Assembly (NCBI GenBank): GCA_009694195.1 | Contig: SHVQ01000003.1 | Span: forward strand, 1 to 64,000 | Direction: 5' to 3' | Source of the DNA: Rhodospirillales bacterium | GTDB lineage: Bacteria; Pseudomonadota; Alphaproteobacteria; Rhodospirillales; SHVQ01 | DNA: 64,000 bases | Part shown: one piece after another, positions 17,412 through 28,692 of the stretch | Layout of the letters: each line of letters starts with the position of its first letter | Numbering within the stretch: the first letter of the stretch is position 1 | Made by a program: the position numbers and the translations under genes | The notes under the pieces: generated by a model | Seen by the model: only the letters and a program-made list of their open reading frames with translations | The model's database searches: none | Told to the model about the DNA's origin: nothing

Positions 17412-17444
17412 GAAAAAGAAAAATCCGCGCCCCATGAATGCTTC

Positions 17445-18809
<1,365 letters not shown>

Positions 18810-18830
18810 GTCTTCGCCCCCCCCCCGCGC

Positions 18831-19859
18831 TCAGGCTTCACGCAGAATGTCGGTGTAGAGCTCGGACGGATCGGGCTCCGGGCTCTGCTGGGCGAATTCG
18901 GCCGCGTCGGTGACGACGGCCTTCACCTCGCGATCGATCTCCTTGAGCTTCGCTTCGTCGACGATCTTCTCCTCGAGAAGACGGTGGCTCAGCGTATCGA
19001 TGGGATCGCTTTCCTTCCGCATCTTCGCGAGCTCTTCCTTCGGGCGGTATTTCGCCGGGTCCGACATGGAGTGTCCGCGGTAGCGGTAGGTCTTCATCTC
19101 GACGATCACCGGCCCGGCGCCCGACCGCGCATGCGCGAGCGCTTCTCCTCCCGCGCGATAGACGGCCGTCACGTCCATGCCGTTGACCTGATGTCCGGGA
19201 ATGCCGAAGCTCTCGCCCCGCCGGTAGAGCTCGGCCGTGGCGCTCGCGCGCTCGACCGCGGTGCCCATGCCGTATTTGTTGTTTTCGATGATGTAAACGA
19301 CCGGCAGCTTCCAGAGCGCCGCCATGTTGAAGGCCTCCGCGACCTGGCCCTGGTTGATGGCGCCGTCGCCGAGGTAGGTGTGGGAGACGCCGCCGTCGGC
19401 CTTGTACTTGTGCCCGAAGGCGAGGCCGGTGCCGATCGGCACTTGCGCGCCGACGATGCCGTGGCCGCCGAAGAAATTCTTCTCGCGGCTGAACATGTGC
19501 ATCGAGCCGCCCTTGCCCTTCGAGTATCCGCCGCGGCGCCCGGTGAGCTCGGCCATCACGCCCTTCGGGTCCATGCCGCAGGCGAGCATGTGCCCGTGGT
19601 CGCGGTAGCTGGTGACGAGGGTGTCGACAGGCGCGGCGGCCGCCTGCATGCCGACGACGACCGCTTCCTGCCCGATGTAGAGATGGCAGAAGCCGCCGAT
19701 CAGGCCCATGCCGTAAAGCTGGCCCGCCTTCTCCTCGAACCGCCGGATGAGCAGCATCCGGCGATACAATTCGAGCAGGCGCTCGGGCGTGAGCTCGTGC
19801 GAGTCGTCTTCCGTGGAACGCGCTTGGACGCCGACAGGCGCCTTCGCTGATTTCGCCAT
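18831..19859 (-). CDS. pdhA: Pyruvate dehydrogenase E1 alpha subunit
   Basis: This 342-residue subunit has the thiamine diphosphate motif GDGAINQGQVAEAFNMAALW, with the GDG and downstream N that bind magnesium, YRYRGHSMSDPAKYR (the phosphorylation-loop equivalent) and the HLYIGQEAVVVGM segment. It is the first gene of the pdhA-pdhB-pdhC-lpdA-lipA series. The spacing to pdhB is 21 bases and includes a run of C. The promoter must lie in 19860-20180. Confidence 0.96.
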   Translation of the reverse strand: MAKSAKAPVGVQARSTEDDSHELTPERLLELYRRMLLIRRFEEKAGQLYGMGLIGGFCHLYIGQEAVVVGMQAAAAPVDTLVTSYRDHGHMLACGMDPKGVMAELTGRRGGYSKGKGGSMHMFSREKNFFGGHGIVGAQVPIGTGLAFGHKYKADGGVSHTYLGDGAINQGQVAEAFNMAALWKLPVVYIIENNKYGMGTAVERASATAELYRRGESFGIPGHQVNGMDVTAVYRAGGEALAHARSGAGPVIVEMKTYRYRGHSMSDPAKYRPKEELAKMRKESDPIDTLSHRLLEEKIVDEAKLKEIDREVKAVVTDAAEFAQQSPEPDPSELYTDILREA

Positions 19860-20181
19860 GAATCCTCCCTAGACTTACCGTCCATGGCGGGGGGCAGCCC
19901 TTGCGGGCCGATGAAGGTGCGTTGTGGCGGGAAGGTAGTTGAGGGTGCGGGCGAATTCAAGACACCATCACGACCGCGCGGGGGATATTAACCGGCTTTC
20001 AGTTAATGCGCGGGAAAGGGTAAAGTTACTGCAACATTCATGCAGCATGAAACGCAGCAAAACCGCACACCAGACACGCGATCAGCAACTCCGGTTAATC
20101 AGCGAATCGTGTGCTCGGCTCCGGCAACCGCCATCGCAGTTGCAGGGATCGATCGGCCTCGGCGCGCGTGTCATGCTGCGC
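19860..20181. other. Intergenic region upstream of pdhA
   Basis: About 320 bases without a gene. It contains an inverted repeat TTAAC-N9-GTTAA at 19988-20006 in an AT-rich patch, a reasonable place for a pdh promoter or operator. Short open frames read through it but show no coding character. I cannot assign boxes with confidence. Confidence 0.4.
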
Positions 20182-20226
20182 AAAAAAGAAGCGCCCGCGC
20201 ACCCTCTCTCAGGAGCACGCGGGCGC
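20182..20226 (-). terminator. Intrinsic terminator after the ftsB/monooxygenase genes
   Basis: Read on the minus strand, a nine-base-pair GC stem (GCGCCCGCG at 20191-20199 pairing with CGCGGGCGC at 20218-20226) is followed by CTTCTTTTTT. This is a classic rho-independent terminator placed 47 bases after the stop of the gene at 20273. It separates the eno/ftsB group from pdhA. Confidence 0.85.
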
Positions 20227-20272
20227 CACTCGATCCCCTGGGAAACTTGGGGTCGAGTCGTGGTGGAGACCG

Positions 20273-20704
20273 TCAGAACGTCCGATACGCGAAGCCGATG
20301 GCGACGACGACCAGCGCGCCCAGTTGACCCCATCCGTCGTTGACGGCGGCGTTGACGACGCGCTTCGAGGTGGCGAAGAACGGGCGCTCGCGCACGCGCA
20401 CGATCTCCAGGTCATCGAGCTCTTCCCATGCGTCGGCGCCCGCGCGCCGTGCAGCCGCGCGCTCGCCTCGGTCGCGCCAGGCGTAAATCGATTCCATGTC
20501 CTTCCAATAGGAGACGACGATCCGGCGCCCGCGCCGGCTCTCGGCGGTCTTGACGCCGAGGAAGCCCGGGATGCGGCTCGCGAGCGCGACCATCTCCTGG
20601 GCCGTGCGCACGCGGCCGTCCAGGTTGCCGCTGTCGTTGCCTTGGCGGGCTTCGAACACCGCCGCGTAATAAGGGGGCTCCAGCTCTCGGGTGAACCGTT
20701 TCAT
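20273..20704 (-). CDS. Antibiotic biosynthesis monooxygenase (ABM) domain protein with C-terminal hydrophobic tail
   Basis: The first 105 or so residues fit the dimeric alpha/beta-barrel ABM fold (YYAAVFEARQ, IPGFLGVKTAES, VVSYWKDMESIYAWRD). Members include haem oxygenase-like and quinol monooxygenase proteins, but many have no known activity. The last 35 residues, ending GALVVVAIGFAYRTF, extend beyond the usual domain and could form a short membrane anchor. The ATG overlaps the stop of ftsB (ATGA), so the two are translationally coupled. The function is unknown. Confidence 0.75.
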   Translation of the reverse strand: MKRFTRELEPPYYAAVFEARQGNDSGNLDGRVRTAQEMVALASRIPGFLGVKTAESRRGRRIVVSYWKDMESIYAWRDRGERAAARRAGADAWEELDDLEIVRVRERPFFATSKRVVNAAVNDGWGQLGALVVVAIGFAYRTF

Positions 20705-21027
20705 GGCTTCGTCCTTACGTCGTCGATGATCACGATCTCGTCGGGGCGGCCGTAGTTGAGCATCAGCCGCGCGCGTTCTTCGAGCAGGTCGGGATCGAGG
20801 CTGCCCGGATAGAGAAGCCGGACCCGGTTCTGCAGCGCCCCGCGGTCCTCCGACAGGCGCACGAGCTCGCCCCGCGCGTCGTCGGTCCGCACCAGCAGGT
20901 CCCGGTAGGCAATAAGCCCCCGCTCGCCGTGGATGACGTGATAGCCGAAGTAGTACATGGCGGAAATGCCGAGCGCCGGGCCGATGACGTGGCGCGCCCG
21001 CTTGCGAATTTCGGCAAAGAAACTCAT
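20701..21027 (-). CDS. ftsB: Septum formation initiator FtsB/DivIC family protein
   Basis: The 108-residue bitopic protein (start MSFFAEIRKRARHVIG at 21027) has one membrane helix (ALGISAMYYFGYHVIHG) followed by a short periplasmic coiled coil (LVRLSEDRGALQNRVRLL) and the C-terminal LLEERARLMLNYGRPDEIVI motif typical of the family. FtsB links FtsL and FtsQ in the divisome. Its position downstream of eno is conserved in proteobacteria. An earlier start codon reads into the spacer and was not chosen. Confidence 0.88.
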   Translation of the reverse strand: MSFFAEIRKRARHVIGPALGISAMYYFGYHVIHGERGLIAYRDLLVRTDDARGELVRLSEDRGALQNRVRLLYPGSLDPDLLEERARLMLNYGRPDEIVIIDDVRTKP

Positions 21028-21120
21028 GGCACTGTGGATTCCCTTGTCGTGCCCACGTCCACTGTCCCCGAATCCCAAGATGATGGTTCGCCGAAACTCC
21101 TTAACAAGTGGTTACCGCGC

Positions 21121-21225
21121 CCCTCACCCTCCCGCAAAAGCGGGTCCCTCCCTCTCCCCGCCTTGGGGTCTGCGGGGGTGTCCCCCGCAAACGCCCCCTG
21201 GCGGGGAGAGGGTCGGGGTGAGGGG
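21121..21225. repeat. Family A palindrome with one nested family E insert
   Basis: The outer inverted ends CCCTCACCCTCCCGC and GGTCGGGGTGAGGGG enclose a family E palindrome at 21165-21189 (GGGGTCTGCGGGGGTGTCCC core). The insert is nearly identical to that at 14344-14368, and the flanking loop sequence is shared as well. It lies between eno and ftsB. Confidence 0.82.
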
Positions 21226-21231
21226 CGCGCC

Positions 21232-23386
<2,155 letters not shown>

Positions 23387-23452
23387 GGGATACCCGGAAA
23401 AGGATAGCGCGGACGCGCCGTTTTTGCACCGGCGGGGCGAAAGTGCAAGCGT

Positions 23453-23692
23453 CTATCGTTCGCCGCCCCACTGCCAGCGGGGCCGCTCGCCTTTCTTCCA
23501 GCAGACCAGGATCAGCCCCGCGGTCAACGCGAGAAGAGGCAACATGCCGAGCGGATCGTGCTCGCCGTTCACCCACCAGGTGAGCCAGGCCGTGAACGCG
23601 ACGACAAAGAAGATCGTCACCGCCCAGCCCTGCCACGTGGCCGGTGTCCACCCCCAGCCGTAGCGTTTCGCTTTGAACCAGAGATCGGCCAC
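23453..23692 (-). CDS. Small two-helix membrane protein (copy 1)
   Basis: From the GTG at 23692 this encodes 79 residues beginning VADLWFKAKRYGWGWTPATW, then two hydrophobic helices (WAVTIFFVVAFTAWLTWW and LGMLPLLALTAGLILVCW) and a charged KKGERPRWQWGG tail. The GTG is preferred to an upstream ATG at 23725 because the similarity with the second copy (24393-24640) begins exactly there. The family is unnamed as far as I know. It sits between kdsA and the YoeB/YefM module. Confidence 0.7.
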   Translation of the reverse strand: MADLWFKAKRYGWGWTPATWQGWAVTIFFVVAFTAWLTWWVNGEHDPLGMLPLLALTAGLILVCWKKGERPRWQWGGER

Positions 23693-23706
23693 GGAAGTAC
23701 CCCCGG

Positions 23707-23967
23707 TTAGTAATGGTAACGACATTGGGCGATCAGCACAGTGCCACCTTTCACCTTGTACACGAGGCGGTGCTCCTGATCGATCCGCCGAGACCAGTAA
23801 CCTGCATATCCAAAACGGAGAGGCTCTGGCTTGCCGATTCCTTTGAAAGGTTGCCGGCGGATGTCGCGGATCAACTCATTGATGCGAGCCAGCTTGCTGC
23901 GATCCGCTTGCTGCCAATACAGGTATTCTTCCCACGCCCGTTCAGAAAACAGAACGTCCACGGGCAC
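23707..23967 (-). CDS. yoeB: YoeB (Txe) family mRNA interferase toxin
   Basis: The toxin domain starts at VDVLFSERAWEEYLYWQQ and ends CRYHY, the normal YoeB C terminus. The catalytic set is visible: glutamate in GKPEPL, arginine in GYWSRRID, histidine in the terminal RYHY. YoeB cuts mRNA in the ribosomal A site. The exact start is uncertain: GTG at 23967 (86 residues) or 23961 are the best candidates, as an earlier start would add a non-homologous leader inside the antitoxin gene. The antitoxin stop is ten bases upstream of the chosen GTG. Confidence 0.85.
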   Translation of the reverse strand: MPVDVLFSERAWEEYLYWQQADRSKLARINELIRDIRRQPFKGIGKPEPLRFGYAGYWSRRIDQEHRLVYKVKGGTVLIAQCRYHY

Positions 23968-23977
23968 CCACAGCCGA

Positions 23978-24259
23978 TTATCGGCGCGGCTTCCGACGAC
24001 GCCTGGGGCGAATGCCGGGCCAACGACGATGAGCCCGTCCAGCTTCAATTTCTGCAATGGATTCAGCCAGCCGTGCAGCATTCGCTGGACTGCGGAGCAG
24101 ATAGGCTGTCTCCTCCATCGCCCGATAATCTTCCAACGACAGCATGACGACGGATTGTGCGTTACGCCGTGTCAGCAGCACGGGACTGTGATCGCGACAA
24201 ATCTTGTCCAGAGTCTTGGCCAGATCGTCGCGGACGGCGGTGTATGACTTCGTATCCAT
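23978..24259 (-). CDS. yefM: YefM/Phd family antitoxin
   Basis: The 93-residue antitoxin has the Phd/YefM fold: SYTAVRDDLAKTLDKICRDH, VLLTRRNAQSVVMLSLEDYRAMEETAYLLRSPANAARL, then SIAEIEAG. YefM neutralises YoeB and represses its own operon. The last 20 or so residues (RAHRRWPGIRPRRRRKPRR) are strongly basic and unlike the usual acidic YefM tail that wraps YoeB. The C terminus may therefore be altered by a frameshift, or it may be a lineage variant. Confidence 0.86.
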   Translation of the reverse strand: MDTKSYTAVRDDLAKTLDKICRDHSPVLLTRRNAQSVVMLSLEDYRAMEETAYLLRSPANAARLAESIAEIEAGRAHRRWPGIRPRRRRKPRR

Positions 24260-24281
24260 GGCAAATGCTCACCCAATAAAA

Positions 24282-24303
24282 CCTGTACGTAATATCGTAC
24301 AGG
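24282..24303 (-). promoter_or_regulatory. YefM operator palindrome
   Basis: A perfect inverted repeat, CCTGTACG-N6-CGTACAGG, lies 22 bases upstream of the yefM ATG. TGTAC half-sites match the TGTACA core described for YefM-YoeB operators in Escherichia coli and relatives, so this is very likely the autorepression site. The AT-rich TAATAT spacer could overlap the -10 region. Confidence 0.8.
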
Positions 24304-24392
24304 TCTTGCTCACGATCAAGTGGGGTGTCGTTGCCGGAAGACCCCTCCCCCTTTCTCCCCCTCCCGCAAGGGGAAGGGGATTTTAGAGAAAC

Positions 24393-24640
24393 TTACCCCT
24401 TCCCGCCCCAGCCGGTCGGCGGCCCGCCTTTCTTCCAACAGACCACAATCAAGGCGGCCAGGATCCCGAGGATCGGCAGGGAGAGGCCGAGGGGGTCCGG
24501 CTCGCCATCAAACCGCGACGCGCGCCAGAGGAGCCAGGCCGCGATCGCGCTGGAGAAGAGGCCTATTACCGCCCAGGCCCCTGCCACGTGACCGGGGTCC
24601 ACCCCCAGTAGCGCTTGGGTTTAAACCAGAGATCGGCCAC
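24393..24640 (-). pseudogene. Small two-helix membrane protein (copy 2), frameshifted
   Basis: The GTG at 24640 begins VADLWFKPKRYWGWTPVTWQG, clearly paralogous with the gene at 23453-23692. The frame then shifts, and the rest (WAVIGLFSSAIAAWLLW ... LILGILAAL-type helix ... VVCWKKGGPPTGWGGKG) is read in another phase. Compared with copy 1, the DNA at about 24576-24582 has two extra bases (CCCAGGCCCCTGCC against CCCAGCCCTGCC). No homopolymer explains this fully. The GTG lies directly after the pyrG stop. Confidence 0.75.
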
Positions 24641-24642
24641 GG

Positions 24643-26373
<1,731 letters not shown>

Positions 26374-26694
26374 CTATTTCGCGACAGGCGCCGCGGGCGC
26401 CGCAGGTTCCGCCGGTTTTGCCGGATCGGCCGCCGCCGGAGGCTGCCGGTCGAGCAAGGATTTCCGGTCGCGCCCGTGGTCGGCCAGGATCGCCAGCAGA
26501 AGGCTCGTCCCGATGAAACAGGCGGCGAGCACCCCGGTCGTGCGGGTCAGCAGATTCGCGGTCGACCGGCCGGTCATGAAGCCGCCCATTCCGCCCCCCA
26601 TTCCGAGGCCGCCGCCCTCGCTCCGCTGGAGAAGAACCGAGCCCACCATGGCAAGCGCGATGAGAATATGGATCACCAGGATGACGGTGGTCAT
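26374..26694 (-). CDS. secG: Preprotein translocase subunit SecG
   Basis: The 106-residue protein has two membrane helices (VILVIHILIALAMVGSVLLQ and TGVLAACFIGTSLLLAIL) around the conserved SEGGGLGMGGGMGG cytoplasmic loop, then an Ala/Pro-rich tail. SecG assists the SecYE channel during protein export. It lies downstream of tpiA, as in most alphaproteobacteria. Confidence 0.94.
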   Translation of the reverse strand: MTTVILVIHILIALAMVGSVLLQRSEGGGLGMGGGMGGFMTGRSTANLLTRTTGVLAACFIGTSLLLAILADHGRDRKSLLDRQPPAAADPAKPAEPAAPAAPVAK

Positions 26695-26739
26695 GAGCAG
26701 GCCCTAAAACACCGCCGCACGCGGCGCAAGGGAGACACT

Positions 26740-26947
26740 CGCGGGGGATTCCCCCGCAGACCCCAAGGCGCGTGCGTTCGGGGTGTTATGTAGTCTCTGT
26801 TCCGCAAAATTGCTACTGGGAAAACGACGGCTTATCTCGTCGCTCCGGCCGAGCCAAGGGGCGCTTGCGGGGATTCCCCGCAGACCCTGGGCGAGAGCCG
26901 GGAGCCAGACTCTCAGCAGACTGGGTTCCCGCTTTCGCGGGAACGAC
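26740..26947. repeat. Two family E palindromes and a short family B palindrome
   Basis: Bases 26740-26764 (GCGGGGGATTCCCCCGCAGA) and 26865-26887 (TTGCGGGGATTCCCCGCAGA) are family E units outside any family A host. Bases 26923-26947 are a short family B form, GGGTTCCCGC followed directly by TTTCGCGGGAACGAC, lacking the inner palindrome of the 67-bp version. The rest of the 260-base secG-tpiA gap shows nothing else. Confidence 0.72.
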
Positions 26948-26954
26948 GAACGTG

Positions 26955-27713
26955 TCACCGGCACGCTTCGGCGATCGCCCAGAACTCGTCCACATCGAGG
27001 CTGGCGCCGCCGACCAGGCCGCCGTCGACGCCGTCGACGGCGAAGATCTCCTTCGCGTTGGAGGCCTTCACCGAGCCGCCGTAGAGCAGGCGAATGCCTT
27101 CGGCGGTCGTCTTGCCGAGCGCCTGGGCGAGCTCGGAGCGGATCAGCGCGTGGACCTCGCCGATTTCCGCCGTGGTGGGCGTCCGCCCGGTGCCGATCGC
27201 CCACACCGGCTCATAGGCGACCACCGTGGTCGCCGGGGCGGCACCTTTCGGGAGCGATCCCAGGAGCTGGGTCTTGACCACCTGGAGCGTGCGGCCCGCG
27301 TCGCGCTCGGCTTCGCGCTCGCCGATGCAGACGATCGCGGTGAGCCCCGCGGCGAGGGCCGCTTCCGCCTTCGCCTTGACGAGCGCGTCGGTCTCGCCGT
27401 GGTCGGCCCGCCGCTCGGAGTGGCCGACGATCGCGAACCGGCAATCCAGGTCCTTCAGCATGGGCGCGCTCACGTCGCCCGTGTGGGCGCCCTTCGGCTT
27501 CGGGTGGCAGTCCTGCCCGCCGAGCGCGATGCCTGAGTTCGCGATCGCGTCGCCCACGGCCGCGATGAGGGTGAACGGCGGGCAGAGGGCCATCTCGAAC
27601 CGCGCGTCGCCCCGATGGCGCATCCGGCCTGCAAGCGCGCGGGCGAGCGCCAGCCCGTCGGCCTTGAAACCGTTCATTTTCCAATTGCCGACGACGAGGG
27701 AACGACGGGCCAT
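26955..27713 (-). CDS. tpiA: Triosephosphate isomerase
   Basis: The 252-residue TIM-barrel enzyme begins MARRSLVVGNWKMNG, which carries the catalytic lysine of the N/K pair. The electrophilic histidine is in FAIVGHSERR, the catalytic glutamate in VVAYEPVWAIGTG, and the phosphate loop in LLYGGSVKASN. It interconverts dihydroxyacetone phosphate and glyceraldehyde 3-phosphate. The stop is seven bases after a short family B palindrome. Confidence 0.97.
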   Translation of the reverse strand: MARRSLVVGNWKMNGFKADGLALARALAGRMRHRGDARFEMALCPPFTLIAAVGDAIANSGIALGGQDCHPKPKGAHTGDVSAPMLKDLDCRFAIVGHSERRADHGETDALVKAKAEAALAAGLTAIVCIGEREAERDAGRTLQVVKTQLLGSLPKGAAPATTVVAYEPVWAIGTGRTPTTAEIGEVHALIRSELAQALGKTTAEGIRLLYGGSVKASNAKEIFAVDGVDGGLVGGASLDVDEFWAIAEACR

Positions 27714-27843
27714 GGGGATTCCGCCTCGAAAATTGTTGCCGGGGACTTTAGGAATGAGACGGACGGGGAGGCAAGCCTCATCCAATCCCGAGGCCATCCT
27801 CAGGAAAACCCCTGCATCTATCTTGCTCTATGTGAGGCGCGTC

Positions 27844-27879
27844 GACAAACTTTGACAAACTTTGAACGACCCATATAGT
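27844..27879 (+). promoter_or_regulatory. Sigma-70-type promoter with direct repeats upstream of parDE
   Basis: TTGACA (27852-27857) and TATAGT (27874-27879) are separated by 16 bases, a strong housekeeping promoter. The -35 box lies within a tandem direct repeat, GACAAACTTT twice (27844-27853 and 27854-27863), a good candidate for binding of the ParD-type antitoxin. Transcription would start about 20 bases before the ATG at 27906, which supports that start. Confidence 0.75.
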
Positions 27880-27905
27880 TGCGAGAACTGAAAAGGCCCG
27901 TAGCC

Positions 27906-28154
27906 ATGCACGTGTCACTGACTGTCACCCTTGAGGAGTTCGTGAAGGCAAAGGTCGAATCCGGCCTTTACAACAACGCGAGCGAAGTCGTCCGCGAAGC
28001 ACTCCGGCTCATGCGGGAACATGACGAAGTGCGCCGTCTCAAGCTGGAACGCTTGCGCGAGACGCTTGCCAAAGGCGCGGCCGACATCGCGGCCGGCCGC
28101 TCGGTGACCATCGACGGCGACGACGAGCTTTCGGCGTTCTTCGCCCGCTTATGA
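27906..28154 (+). CDS. ParD-like ribbon-helix-helix antitoxin
   Basis: The 82-residue protein starts MHVSLTVTLEEFVKAKVESG, followed by YNNASEVVREALRLMREHD, the classic ParD/CopG ribbon-helix-helix of type II antitoxins. The C-terminal half (KGAADIAAGRSVTIDGDDELSAF) is the toxin-binding tail. It overlaps the toxin gene by four bases (ATGA). The antitoxin should repress the promoter at 27852-27879. Confidence 0.92.
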   Translation: MHVSLTVTLEEFVKAKVESGLYNNASEVVREALRLMREHDEVRRLKLERLRETLAKGAADIAAGRSVTIDGDDELSAFFARL

Positions 28155-28567
28155 AAAAGCTCGTCCTCGCGGATGCGGCAGTCGCCGATCTGGAGGACAT
28201 TGCCCGACGCACCGAATCCGAATGGGGCAAGGCGCGGAAGCAAGCGTATCTCGCGGCCATGCGGGAACGGATGTCGCGGCTTTGCAAATATCCGTCGCTC
28301 GGCGTTGCCCGCGATGAGGTTGCTCCGGGACACCGCAGCACGTTGAGCGCCCGGCATGTCATTTTTTACCGCGAGCGGGCGGACGCCATCGAAATCGTCC
28401 GCGTGCTTCATGAAAACATGGACGTTCACAGCCGTCTCAGCCTCGAATCCAAGGATGCGTTATCAGACGTCCCGCAGCGTTCGCTTCGGCCTTCACGGAA
28501 GAAGCAGGGCGCGAAAAAGGGCCGGCGCCGAGGAGGTCGCGTGGGCAGCCCTCGGCAGCGCCGATAA
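28151..28567 (+). CDS. ParE/RelE-family toxin with extended C-terminal tail
   Basis: Residues 1-95 (KKLVLADAAVADLEDIARRT, SLGVARDEVAPGHRST, HVIFYRERADAIEIVRVLHENMDV) form a standard ParE toxin, a family that often targets gyrase. A normal ParE would end shortly after VLHENMD. Here the frame runs on for about 45 residues into a basic tail (SRKKQGAKKGRRRGGR), which suggests loss of the original stop codon. The toxin may be intact in its core; whether the tail blocks activity is unknown. Confidence 0.88.
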   Translation: MKKLVLADAAVADLEDIARRTESEWGKARKQAYLAAMRERMSRLCKYPSLGVARDEVAPGHRSTLSARHVIFYRERADAIEIVRVLHENMDVHSRLSLESKDALSDVPQRSLRPSRKKQGAKKGRRRGGRVGSPRQRR

Positions 28568-28692
28568 GACCAAGCCCACACGAGCGTTGCGGCTCCCCTG
28601 CCCTCCTCCTATGATGCCGCGTTTTTCAAGGGACGGTGCGCCAACCGCTCGTCCGAATTCCGCGTTCTCGCGGGACCGCATCAGGGTCGATC

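Noticed and set aside
19988..20006. TTAAC-N9-GTTAA considered as a CtrA site
   Set aside because: CtrA boxes are TTAA-N7-TTAA(C) direct-type motifs. Here the spacing is 11 between TTAA cores and the sequence is an inverted repeat.
19939..20343. Short open frames in the pdhA upstream region, one starting MKRSKTAHQTRDQ
   Set aside because: No clear domain or conserved motif. The frame runs through the terminator stem and into the antisense of the ABM gene, so it is unlikely to be coding.
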